From positions 1 to 64,000 of IMG/VR virus record IMGVR_UViG_3300035204_002103: a stretch of DNA of 64,000 bases, one strand, 5' to 3'. Every line of letters begins with the position of its first letter. Position 1 is the first letter of the stretch. The position numbers were made by a program, and so were the translations under genes. The notes beneath the pieces are model-generated. The model was not told the origin of the DNA and searched no databases. It worked only from the letters and a program-made list of their open reading frames with translations. The stretch comes from a virus. Shown here piece after piece: positions 16,929 through 24,577 of the stretch.

Positions 16929-18026
16929 TCATGATTTTTTAAGGGCTTCTCTAAACTTTTTAAAAAGATACTTACCTATCTCAATGTTTTCTTCAAAGTA
17001 TTTTCTTAGATTATCCATACCTTGGTGTTGCTTCTTAAATTCTAGCCCAGTTTCTTTCTCTACTTCTTCTATTATTTCATCAGAAACGGTAACCCACGCG
17101 CCTTTAGCTGTTGCCATATCCCATTGTAAAAGCATGTCTACTACTTCATATTCTACCCATATACTTTTTCCGTGTATCCTACCATACCTAATAGGGTATC
17201 TAACTGTCACCCCAGTCTTTTCGTTAGGTGTTTTTCTAAACACAACCTTACACCAATGGCCAAGCATATCTCCTTTACCGTTGGGCTGTGTTGATATCAT
17301 GTCTTTAAGATACCGAGGCTGAAACTCTAAAATCCAATCGCTATAATGAAGTGCAGCATTACCTCCGGATGCGTTTGTTACTTGTGGGTCAGATTTTTCA
17401 TATGGATTAATTTTAATAGTGCTTCTTACCTGAGAGACCATGTAACATATATGTCCTCGGGTAGCTAACGCAAGGGCCATCCTTCTAAGAAAATCGGAAC
17501 TTAACAATGCTCCTGCTCCAACCTTAAGCGCTTCTTCTGACCCCTTCTCTAGGTCGCCTTTAGGTATTAAGGCGTCCATAGAATCGATAATAAACATATA
17601 TCGAACATCTGTTGGATTATCTTTTACTAGCTGTCTCATTAGGTTGATAACGGTTTCATAAACGTTGGATTTTATTATCTTCCATTTCTGAGAACTAGTA
17701 TCTATTCCCATTCTTTCTATCAAATCGTCAGATAACCTTCCTTCTGCCTTAACGTAGATAACCATGCTGTTCTCCATTTTTTGGAAATTCCTAGCAAAAG
17801 CGAGCGCGCACGAAGTCTTTCCTCCCTCAGTCACGCCGGTAGCACGAACAACACCGGGCTTTATTCCTCCTCCTAGTTCAATATCTAGCAAAAGGCTTCC
17901 GCTCGACACGCTGTAAACTCGGTCCTCTTCAAAGTTGTAATGATCTCCCTTGTTCTGCTCAAGATAGGCTTGAATTTGGTCTTCGGGAGAGATCGACGAT
18001 TGTTTTTCTTGTTTTTTACGACTCAT
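16929..18026 (-). CDS. RecA/UvsX-like recombinase
   Basis: A 365-residue strand-exchange ATPase. The core includes SSGSLLLDIELGGGIKPG, Walker A GVTEGGKTS (about residues 64-72), Walker B MFIIDSMDAL (about 144-153) and YMVSQVRSTI. The order matches RecA/UvsX. The stretch around GGNAALHYSDWILEF resembles UvsX L2/core. It forms filaments with the SSB-like and annealase-like proteins' substrates. It overlaps the upstream gene by 11 nt. Confidence 0.88.
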   Translation of the reverse strand: MSRKKQEKQSSISPEDQIQAYLEQNKGDHYNFEEDRVYSVSSGSLLLDIELGGGIKPGVVRATGVTEGGKTSCALAFARNFQKMENSMVIYVKAEGRLSDDLIERMGIDTSSQKWKIIKSNVYETVINLMRQLVKDNPTDVRYMFIIDSMDALIPKGDLEKGSEEALKVGAGALLSSDFLRRMALALATRGHICYMVSQVRSTIKINPYEKSDPQVTNASGGNAALHYSDWILEFQPRYLKDMISTQPNGKGDMLGHWCKVVFRKTPNEKTGVTVRYPIRYGRIHGKSIWVEYEVVDMLLQWDMATAKGAWVTVSDEIIEEVEKETGLEFKKQHQGMDNLRKYFEENIEIGKYLFKKFREALKKS

Positions 18027-18390
18027 TGTTAATAAAATCTATTAGCGAAAACTTCTTTAGTGGTTTAAGTCCGAGACTATCCCCTACTTTATTTTTTTCA
18101 AGAAGCGTTTCGGGGTTTTCTGGAGATATAGCTGAAAGTTCTCCTCTCTTTTGATGAATATGGTGATTATATTTTAAAAAATATTTACCCTCTTCCGTTA
18201 AGAAGTACGCTAATGAGTTAAGTACGCTACGTTTTGAGTCTAACAATGTCGATTTCCAAAAAGTAAAGTCATCGTAGGTTGCGAGTAACTTTTTAGCTAA
18301 ACCATACTCTCTAGGGTAGTTGATCTTGGTAGGCTCTCTAAGAAAAAGACGTACAAGAATAGCATAATCTGATCTTTTGAAGCGTTTCAC
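18016..18390 (-). CDS. Hypothetical protein upstream of the recombinase
   Basis: A 124-residue basic protein starting with GTG (MKRFKRSDYA), coupled to the recombinase gene by an 11-nt overlap. The RSVLNSLAYFLTEEGKYFL part is helical. The position suggests a recombination or replication accessory, but no family is recognised. Confidence 0.55.
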   Translation of the reverse strand: MKRFKRSDYAILVRLFLREPTKINYPREYGLAKKLLATYDDFTFWKSTLLDSKRSVLNSLAYFLTEEGKYFLKYNHHIHQKRGELSAISPENPETLLEKNKVGDSLGLKPLKKFSLIDFINNES

Positions 18391-18425
18391 CCCTATACTT
18401 TAACAGTTTTTTTAATTGAAGCAAG

Positions 18426-18710
18426 CTATCTTTTCAGTTGATCGATCTTTTCTTCGATTCTATCAAAGCGATCATTCATTCTTTCGGAGAACATCTTGAA
18501 GTCGTCCTTACTTACATATTTTTCGGGTAAAGAAAGGGCTAAATCGTTGTGTTTTTCTCTGATTTTATCAACATCATTATGATGTTTGACCATTAGATCG
18601 TGATGCTCTTCTTTTATTTCGTTGACGTGACCAAGGATCATTTTAAAAACCCAGCCTCCCATTAGGGTGATAACACCAACCGCTATGTTTACTAAAATTT
18701 GGTAGTCCAT
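18426..18710 (-). CDS. Membrane-anchored coiled-coil protein
   Basis: A 94-residue protein: one N-terminal membrane helix (VNIAVGVITLMGGWVFKMIL) then a long charged helix with heptad-like spacing (HHDLMVKHHNDVDKIREK) and RFDRIEEKIDQLKR at the end. The layout is common in phage lysis-cassette or envelope proteins (holin/spanin neighbourhoods), but specific identity is uncertain. The GTGTAAT box at 18718-18724 is exactly 7 nt before ATG. Confidence 0.6.
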   Translation of the reverse strand: MDYQILVNIAVGVITLMGGWVFKMILGHVNEIKEEHHDLMVKHHNDVDKIREKHNDLALSLPEKYVSKDDFKMFSERMNDRFDRIEEKIDQLKR

Positions 18711-18717
18711 GACCTTT

Positions 18718-18724
18718 ATTACAC
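18718..18724 (-). promoter_or_regulatory. GTGTAAT box, 7 nt before ATG
   Basis: On the minus strand GTGTAAT, 7 nt, then ATG at 18710. One of six exact-spacing copies in the window; read as a -10-like element giving a leaderless transcript. Confidence 0.5.
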
Positions 18725-18766
18725 TAGATCTACAGACCTTTAGCTTTTTTTAGTTAATATGTTTTT

Positions 18767-19042
18767 TTAACGCCACCTAAAGTGTTCTATTAGCTCTAGT
18801 ACTCCCCAACCAAGTAAAAGAAAGCCTGCAGTACATTCAAGGCTGCCAGTAAACCAAAGCCAAGCCGCTGCACCCACTAATCCTAGACCTTTCAGTAATT
18901 CGGTTTCGGGTAGTTTATCCCATAACCAATTTTTTAGGCTGTTGTAGTTGGTTTTTAGCCAATTCCACGCCCTACAGTGAAGACACTTACACCTTTTTGT
19001 GCATTTGCATTTAGATTTTAACCATTTCCATAGTTTGCTCAT
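18767..19042 (-). CDS. Cys/Trp-rich small membrane protein
   Basis: A 91-residue protein. The N-terminus carries a dense Cys cluster (CKCTKRCKCLHCRAW) that could bind metal, then an amphipathic Trp-rich part, then hydrophobic segments (LVGAAAWLWFTG and FLLLGWGVLELI). No known family. The GTGTAAT box at 19050-19056 lies exactly 7 nt before ATG. Confidence 0.55.
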   Translation of the reverse strand: MSKLWKWLKSKCKCTKRCKCLHCRAWNWLKTNYNSLKNWLWDKLPETELLKGLGLVGAAAWLWFTGSLECTAGFLLLGWGVLELIEHFRWR

Positions 19043-19049
19043 GCTTGTA

Positions 19050-19056
19050 ATTACAC
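19050..19056 (-). promoter_or_regulatory. GTGTAAT box, 7 nt before ATG
   Basis: Minus-strand GTGTAAT followed by 7 nt and the ATG at 19042; same layout as at 18718. Confidence 0.5.
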
Positions 19057-19185
19057 TCTATTAATCGTTGTAATCTTTTGGGGATTTATTAAAGAAAAAC
19101 CTTTTGCTAAAGTTTATTTCTATCTTTTTTTAAAGAAGTGTACCGCTTTACAGGGTTTTTAAAAAAAATATTATGGTTTTAAGGG

Positions 19186-19192
19186 GTGTAAT
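19186..19192 (+). promoter_or_regulatory. GTGTAAT box, 7 nt before ATG
   Basis: Plus-strand GTGTAAT, 7 nt (TATTTAT), then ATG at 19200. This spacing chooses ATG 19200 rather than the upstream in-frame ATG at 19173. Confidence 0.5.
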
Positions 19193-19199
19193 TATTTAT

Positions 19200-19613
19200 A
19201 TGAAAAAGCTTTGGGATTGGGGTAACAGGAACGTTAAGAGTATTTATACTGGATGTGTGGTTGCTTTATTAATGATGATCGTAATCTTCGTTAAAGATAT
19301 ACAAAACACAAATAGAGAAATTAAACGACTCGGAGAAATGGGACAACTACTTGAGTCTCACGAAAAGCTGGTTGAAGACTACAAGGCTGCTGGAGAATTC
19401 ATAGAGTTCCAACAATTAGTAATGGATAATTTAAGGAATGAAAACACGCTTCAAGAACGATACCTCATGAGACTTACGGAAATGATTAATAAGCAATCTT
19501 TAACTCTTAAAGCTTTAATAGATTATCTAAAAGAAATTAAAGAATGGCCACCAAAAATTGACCCGCCTAAACCAATAGATCCAGATACGCTCGCCGGGAG
19601 GAGTGAGGCATGA
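19200..19613 (+). CDS. Membrane-anchored coiled-coil protein (i-spanin-like layout)
   Basis: A 137-residue protein (MKKLWDWGNRNV start): one N-terminal membrane helix (GCVVALLMMIVIFV) and a long periplasmic-type coiled coil, ending in a Pro-rich stretch (WPPKIDPPKPIDP). This layout is that of inner-membrane spanins, but it is not proof. It starts a four-gene plus-strand operon linked by ATGA/TGATG overlaps that ends with signal peptidase. Confidence 0.6.
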   Translation: MKKLWDWGNRNVKSIYTGCVVALLMMIVIFVKDIQNTNREIKRLGEMGQLLESHEKLVEDYKAAGEFIEFQQLVMDNLRNENTLQERYLMRLTEMINKQSLTLKALIDYLKEIKEWPPKIDPPKPIDPDTLAGRSEA

Positions 19614-19852
19614 GGATTCTGAATAAATATAGTTATTGGTGGAAAAAAGAAGAAAAAGAATGGGCTGCTCAAGATAAGTCTGGCAACTGGTGGATATATA
19701 AAAGAAACCGAGAACCTGCTATGAAGACGAATAATAAAAGGCGAAAGGGGCAGACTTCTAACAAATTTAGAACAGAGCACTATGTAATCCTCGCTTTAGC
19801 TTCAGCTCTCGGGGTTAGCTTAGCTTTAAATGTAATAGCCGTAATGTCATGA
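19610..19852 (+). CDS. Small membrane protein
   Basis: An 80-residue protein with an aromatic, Lys-rich N-terminal part (WWKKEEKEWAAQDKSGNWW) and a C-terminal membrane helix (HYVILALASALGVSLALNV). It overlaps its neighbours by ATGA at both ends. No family recognised. Confidence 0.55.
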   Translation: MRILNKYSYWWKKEEKEWAAQDKSGNWWIYKRNREPAMKTNNKRRKGQTSNKFRTEHYVILALASALGVSLALNVIAVMS

Positions 19853-20028
19853 GTTGTTTTTTTCCAAAAATTAATTTTTTTCATAAACCTAAAGAATGGG
19901 TTAAGTCAAACTCCTGTTGGATAAAATTATCTGTAGGATTACTATTAATAGTAAGCCTCGTCTTTAATGTTTATCAATATAAAATTATTAAATATTATAA
20001 AGAGGAGGTCTCGATAGAATCAAAATGA
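19849..20028 (+). CDS. 59-residue membrane protein
   Basis: A short gene between the 80-residue membrane protein and the signal peptidase. Start ATGA overlaps the upstream stop and its TGA overlaps the next ATG. The product has one membrane helix (LSVGLLLIVSLVFNVY) and charged ends. The double overlap strongly supports it as real. Confidence 0.6.
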   Translation: MSCFFPKINFFHKPKEWVKSNSCWIKLSVGLLLIVSLVFNVYQYKIIKYYKEEVSIESK

Positions 20029-20525
20029 AGATGGATAAGAAAAAGTTTTGCAGAATCATGAGGATTTTTACTCTTTTTGTGGTTTTTGCTATATTTTTTC
20101 ATTTAGGCTACAGCTTCTCAAAGATTGAGGGTAATAGTATGGACCCTACGCTAACCCATGGTCAACGATTGCTTGTTGATGAATGGACATATAAGTTTTT
20201 TAGCCCAGAAAAAGGAGAAATAGTTATTCTTAAAGATCCAGAAAAAAAGGAAGACGAATTAGTTAAAAGAATAATAGCTACCGAAGGTGATACCGTGCAG
20301 ATAAAATGGGGAAAAATATTTTTAAATGATCACGAATTTAAAGATTCGTTTTCTAATAAGGCAATTATCTTTTACGTTAATAAAGAAGAAACGTTATGGT
20401 TTAATGAAAATGGAAATAAAATTAAAGTACCCAAGGGTTATGTTTGGGTAATAGGAGACAATAGAGAAATATCTTGGCATGGTTTAGTAAAAATTTCTAA
20501 AATCCAAGGAAGGATTATGAAATAA
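20025..20525 (+). CDS. lepB: Type I signal peptidase
   Basis: A 166-residue SPase I with an N-terminal membrane anchor (residues about 9-30), the catalytic Ser in EGNSMDPTL (Ser38), the general-base Lys in ELVKRIIATEGD (Lys81) and the box E segment VWVIGDNR. All hallmark motifs of bacterial signal peptidases are present at compact, single-anchor length. It would process Sec-exported proteins on the outer face of the inner membrane. The phage also encodes several proteins with Sec signals. Very unusual phage cargo. Confidence 0.88.
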   Translation: MKMDKKKFCRIMRIFTLFVVFAIFFHLGYSFSKIEGNSMDPTLTHGQRLLVDEWTYKFFSPEKGEIVILKDPEKKEDELVKRIIATEGDTVQIKWGKIFLNDHEFKDSFSNKAIIFYVNKEETLWFNENGNKIKVPKGYVWVIGDNREISWHGLVKISKIQGRIMK

Positions 20526-20557
20526 AAAAGCCCCCCAGAAACAGGGGGGTTGTTTTA
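20524..20557. terminator. Bidirectional rho-independent terminator
   Basis: Stem CCCCCC (20531-20536) / GGGGGG (20544-20549) with AAAAAA on the left and TTGTTTT on the right. It serves both the plus-strand signal-peptidase operon and the convergent minus-strand lipoprotein gene. Confidence 0.85.
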
Positions 20558-20571
20558 GTTATTTTAGACCT

Positions 20572-20772
20572 TTATTTTTTCTTTTTGTCGGTCGCCGTCG
20601 TCGATTTCACCTCCCCCTTAATAAACGGTACTGTTACGCTTGCTCCTTTAGTGGAAGCTGATGCACCAAGCATCTCGTTTTCGTTGGCTTTAGAACCAAG
20701 GGTTACTGTGCTCGAACAACCTGATGCTACAATAAGCAGCATCCCTACTTTTAGTGTTATTAGTTTTTTCAT
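20572..20772 (-). CDS. Small lipoprotein
   Basis: A 66-residue protein with a lipoprotein signal (MKKLITLKVGMLLIVASGC) where Cys is the lipidated residue, followed by a short, Ser/Thr-rich, Lys-ended mature part. The start at 20772 gives a normal signal peptide; the frame is open further upstream. Probably an envelope lipoprotein made after the RNR operon. Confidence 0.65.
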   Translation of the reverse strand: MKKLITLKVGMLLIVASGCSSTVTLGSKANENEMLGASASTKGASVTVPFIKGEVKSTTATDKKKK

Positions 20773-20779
20773 TGTGTGG

Positions 20780-21790
20780 TTAAAAATCATCTTCTAAGAC
20801 TCCCGAGTTCTGGTAATCTTTCACTTTCCTCTCGAAAAAATTAGTCATCGCCCCCGTGTCTACTACTTCAGACAGCCAAGGAAATGGGTTGTTGTCGCTT
20901 TCAAAACGAAAATCTATACCCACCCCTTCAAAGCGTCTGTTGCCAATATACTGCATATAATCAATAAACATATCTGCATTTAACCCTAGAATACCTCTGG
21001 GTAATACGTCATGCGCGTAAGCGACCTCAAGTTCTACTGCTTTTTTGATGTGTTTTATGGTTTCTTGTTCAAATTTTTTTGTCCATACCGTCGGGTATTG
21101 TTCTTTAATTGTATTTATTAAGTAGGTCCCGAATTGTATATGTAGACTTTCGTCACGTAAAGTATATCTAATTTGGTCTGATAAGCCGGGGAGTTTGTTT
21201 TGCCTCCCTAATGCTAGCAGCATGGCAAAGCCACTAAAGAAAAAAGTGCCCTCGCAAACTATGTAGTAAGTAATTAAGTTTCTTAAGAACTCCCGCTTAC
21301 CCTCTATCGTTTTAGTCGAAAAGTCAGGTCTATTAACATCCGACGTTATCTCCATTAAAAAATCATCCTTAGCTTTAATGCTGTCTACGTTAATGTATGC
21401 TTCGTAAACCTCACTAACTTTAAGTCCATACGAATCACAGCAAGTAACTATTGTCCAGTTATGTAAGGATTCTTCGTAGGCTTGCCTTAATATATACTGA
21501 CTGCATTCCGCATCAGTTACCCACCTGTTAACCGTTAGGAGTAAGTTATTACCAACTAAAGATTCTGTTCCGGCAAAAAAACCAAGACATCTTTTAACTA
21601 AGAGCTTTTCATCGTCTGAAAGATCACTAGACTTCCATTGATCAACGTCAATAGACATATTAACCTCTGCTGGAGACCAGCTATTAGCTACCCCCTTAAG
21701 GAATAAATCCCAAGCGACTTGATGCTTGTGAGGGAGAATTTGATTAACTCCCGAGACTTCTTCTTCTAGAATTAATCCAGTCTTACTCAT
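20780..21790 (-). CDS. nrdB: Class I ribonucleotide reductase small subunit, radical-Tyr absent
   Basis: A 336-residue R2. Metal-ligand motifs: FFAGTESLVGNN (Glu76 at the first carboxylate position), EESLH (Glu107, His110), the second-half IVCEGTFFFSGF and RDESLHIQFG. At the position of the E. coli radical Tyr122 (four residues after the first His) the phage has Ile114. A Glu first ligand and a non-Tyr residue there match the class Ic (Chlamydia-type) group, which uses a metal-based oxidant. The C-terminal LEDDF tail would dock to NrdA. Confidence 0.92.
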   Translation of the reverse strand: MSKTGLILEEEVSGVNQILPHKHQVAWDLFLKGVANSWSPAEVNMSIDVDQWKSSDLSDDEKLLVKRCLGFFAGTESLVGNNLLLTVNRWVTDAECSQYILRQAYEESLHNWTIVTCCDSYGLKVSEVYEAYINVDSIKAKDDFLMEITSDVNRPDFSTKTIEGKREFLRNLITYYIVCEGTFFFSGFAMLLALGRQNKLPGLSDQIRYTLRDESLHIQFGTYLINTIKEQYPTVWTKKFEQETIKHIKKAVELEVAYAHDVLPRGILGLNADMFIDYMQYIGNRRFEGVGIDFRFESDNNPFPWLSEVVDTGAMTNFFERKVKDYQNSGVLEDDF

Positions 21791-22049
21791 TTGGTTTAAT
21801 TATTTTATCTGATAGGTCTTTAACTGTCTGCTCTTCTTCTCTGATATCGGCAACTTCATTTATGACGCTATCTGCCCACGTAGCATTCCATAAGGCTAAA
21901 GACTTCATGGCTTCTGGTCCTAGGAGGGTGGCTCCAGCGACAACGTATAGCACTACAGACAGCTGTTCGGTCTCTGGGTTTTTTTCAAGCTCTTGAGCTA
22001 GGTCTTCGAGCTTATCCTTCGGTGTTTTTATTATTTTTTCTTTTCCCAT
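21783..22049 (-). CDS. Small protein between nrdA and nrdB
   Basis: An 88-residue protein overlapping nrdB by 8 nt and 1 nt away from nrdA. An acidic/basic N-terminus is followed by a hydrophobic stretch (LSVVLYVVAGATLLGPEAM) and a charged C-terminus. Position suggests a ribonucleotide reductase accessory; no family recognised. Confidence 0.5.
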   Translation of the reverse strand: MGKEKIIKTPKDKLEDLAQELEKNPETEQLSVVLYVVAGATLLGPEAMKSLALWNATWADSVINEVADIREEEQTVKDLSDKIIKPNE

Positions 22050-22050
22050 A

Positions 22051-24528
22051 TTATTGGCAGCTTTCGCAGTCTGGATTCATGATACTGCAAGCCTCCACAT
22101 CAGTGAGGCTATTATTATCGTTATTTGTATTACTATTACTATGGTCACTACCTTTTTTAATTTCTGTAGACTTTTCAATTTTGCTTGCAGACTTATTCCT
22201 TAAATAGTAAGTGCTTTTTAAGCCTAGTCTTTTAGCATGAAAATAAAGATCATTCAAGTATTTTAAAGAAGTTTTATTATTAAACAAGTTTAAACTTTGT
22301 CCCATGTCTATCCATTTTTGTCTAGCTGCACCGCATTCGAGCAACTTAAATTGGTCATGTTCGAAGGCTGTCTTGTATCTATTTTTAATATCTTCGGTAA
22401 GTTCTCCGTTTAGTCTGCTTACGTCTCCGTCTACAGATTTAACCATATCTATTAAATTTTGGTTCCAAATTCCTAGATCTTTGCATTCTTGTACAAACCA
22501 TTCATTTGTTATCGTAAGGTTTCCGGATTTATTTTCGTAAACAAAAAGTACTGAAAAGTCTGGTTCAATGCAGGGAGAACATCCTTGTATGTACGAAATC
22601 GTTGCGGTTGGGGCTATAGCCATAGTATTGCTATTCCTCATTCCGTGTTCTTTTATGTGAGTACGAAGAGTTTTCCAGTCAAGTTCTGGGCAGAATTTTT
22701 TTCCCCTATGGATTATTGGCTTTTCTTTTAAGTAATCGATAAGGTTTCGGTATGTATCAATAGGCAGTACTCCTTTATCCCAGAGAGACCCTTCAAAAGT
22801 TGAGTAAGATCCCTTCTCTTTTGAAATTTTGCTAGAGTTTAATATGCAATGGTAAGAAATAAATTCATAGAGTTCGTCAGAGAACTTAACTGCATCGTCT
22901 GATGAAAAGTCTATCTTATAGGAATGGAAAACGTCAGCCCACCCCATACTACCGGCGCCAATGGGTCGATGTTTTAAATTAGAGTTTCTCGCTTCTTCTG
23001 TGGGATAGAAATTTAAATCAATTACGTTATCCAGCATCCGTATTTGAGTCTTTATTGTCTTAGCTAACAATTTAAAATCTAATGTTCCGTTATCTTTTAA
23101 GTGGCTTTTAAGATTAACCGAACTTAAGTTACATACCGCTGTTTCTCCTACCTCAGATTTAGATCCATTTTTATATTGAGATGGTTTAGTGTGTAAGAAA
23201 ATTTCCGTACATAGATTAGAGCTATGAATAACGCCTTCATGAGAGTTAGAATAACGCATGTTAGCGTTATCCTTGAAAGTCATCCAAGGGTGTCCTGTTT
23301 CAAACAGGGTTCTTAGCATTTTTTTCCATAGGTCTTTGGCTTTTATTTTTTTAAAGTTCGTTAACTCTCCTTTGTCTGCTTTATTGCAATACTTTTTATA
23401 CCTCTTATCAAAGGCGCTTCCGTAGAGTTCGTGCAAGTCTCTTACATCAGAGGGAGAGAAAAGGTACCACTCCTTGTCTTTATCCACGTATTCAAGGAAT
23501 AAGTTAGGTAACCAATTCGATGTATTCATATCATGACATCTACGTCTTTCGTCACCTGTGTTCTTTTTTAAATCAAGAAATTCTTCTATATCTAAATGCC
23601 AAGGCTCAAGGTAGGCACAACCTGCGCCGGGCCGTTTACCTCCTTGATTAACTGCTACAAGTAGGTCATTGTAAATTTTAAGCCATGGAACAAGCCCACT
23701 AGAAGTGCCGTTGGTTCCATTAATGTGGGAACCAGAGGAACGGAAATTAGTAACATCGAAGCCTAGCCCCCCCGCATACTTAGACTTTCGGGCTTCTTGC
23801 CATGCACCCTCAAATATACCGTCAATACTATCATCGAAAGTGTTGAGATAACAAGAACTAAGCTGACTATGAGTAGTCCCGCTATTGAAAAGAGTGGGCG
23901 TAGAAGGACATAAAAGAAATTGAGAAATTGTTTCATAAAACTCTATAGCTTTTTGTTCTTTATTTTTTTCGTTGAGGGCGAGACCCATAGCTACTCTCAT
24001 CCAGAGTGACTGAGGAGCTTCAAGCCTTCTGTTATTATGCGAAAGAAGATAACGATCAAAAAGCGTTTGGAGGCCAAGGTACTTAAACTTAAAGTCCCTC
24101 TCTAAAACGAGAGATTCAGAAAGTTTTTTCAAATCAAATTTAAGCAGGTCTTTTGTTAGAATGCCTTCTTTAACTAAGGACTTTATATTTTTTACAAAAG
24201 ATAATCTGTATTGATGGTCAAACGCGTCTTTGTCTACACTGCTACCGAAGACTTCTTTGTGGATATTGAATAGTAAAAGCTTGGAGGCTACGTAATTATA
24301 ATTAGGCTCTTTCTCTATTTTTTGACGAGCAGATAAAATTAAGGCCTTGTCTATTTCCTTGGTCGTTATTTTTTCATAAAGTTGGACATGTGCATCAAGC
24401 ACTATTTCACTTGCTGAAACATTATCTAAACCATCACATGCTCGCTCAGCACATAAGTTAATTTTGTTAATGTCTAACTTTTGAAGACGACCGTTTCTTT
24501 TTTTTACGTTTATCGAGTCGTTGTTCAT
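22051..24528 (-). CDS. nrdA: Class I ribonucleotide reductase large subunit
   Basis: An 825-residue R1. It has an N-terminal ATP-cone (VKKRNGRLQKLDINKI, residues about 8-95) for allosteric control, active-site Cys in LSSCYL and AVCNLSS, the radical Cys in SSNLCTEI, the YY radical-transfer pair in KSTYYLR, and a C-terminal redox CxxC (CESCQ). Reduces NDPs to dNDPs together with NrdB encoded downstream. Full length and apparently intact. Confidence 0.95.
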   Translation of the reverse strand: MNNDSINVKKRNGRLQKLDINKINLCAERACDGLDNVSASEIVLDAHVQLYEKITTKEIDKALILSARQKIEKEPNYNYVASKLLLFNIHKEVFGSSVDKDAFDHQYRLSFVKNIKSLVKEGILTKDLLKFDLKKLSESLVLERDFKFKYLGLQTLFDRYLLSHNNRRLEAPQSLWMRVAMGLALNEKNKEQKAIEFYETISQFLLCPSTPTLFNSGTTHSQLSSCYLNTFDDSIDGIFEGAWQEARKSKYAGGLGFDVTNFRSSGSHINGTNGTSSGLVPWLKIYNDLLVAVNQGGKRPGAGCAYLEPWHLDIEEFLDLKKNTGDERRRCHDMNTSNWLPNLFLEYVDKDKEWYLFSPSDVRDLHELYGSAFDKRYKKYCNKADKGELTNFKKIKAKDLWKKMLRTLFETGHPWMTFKDNANMRYSNSHEGVIHSSNLCTEIFLHTKPSQYKNGSKSEVGETAVCNLSSVNLKSHLKDNGTLDFKLLAKTIKTQIRMLDNVIDLNFYPTEEARNSNLKHRPIGAGSMGWADVFHSYKIDFSSDDAVKFSDELYEFISYHCILNSSKISKEKGSYSTFEGSLWDKGVLPIDTYRNLIDYLKEKPIIHRGKKFCPELDWKTLRTHIKEHGMRNSNTMAIAPTATISYIQGCSPCIEPDFSVLFVYENKSGNLTITNEWFVQECKDLGIWNQNLIDMVKSVDGDVSRLNGELTEDIKNRYKTAFEHDQFKLLECGAARQKWIDMGQSLNLFNNKTSLKYLNDLYFHAKRLGLKSTYYLRNKSASKIEKSTEIKKGSDHSNSNTNNDNNSLTDVEACSIMNPDCESCQ

Positions 24529-24577
24529 TTAGAAGCCTATACTCTATATAGTAAAGGAATTTTTTTAAAATGGAAGC

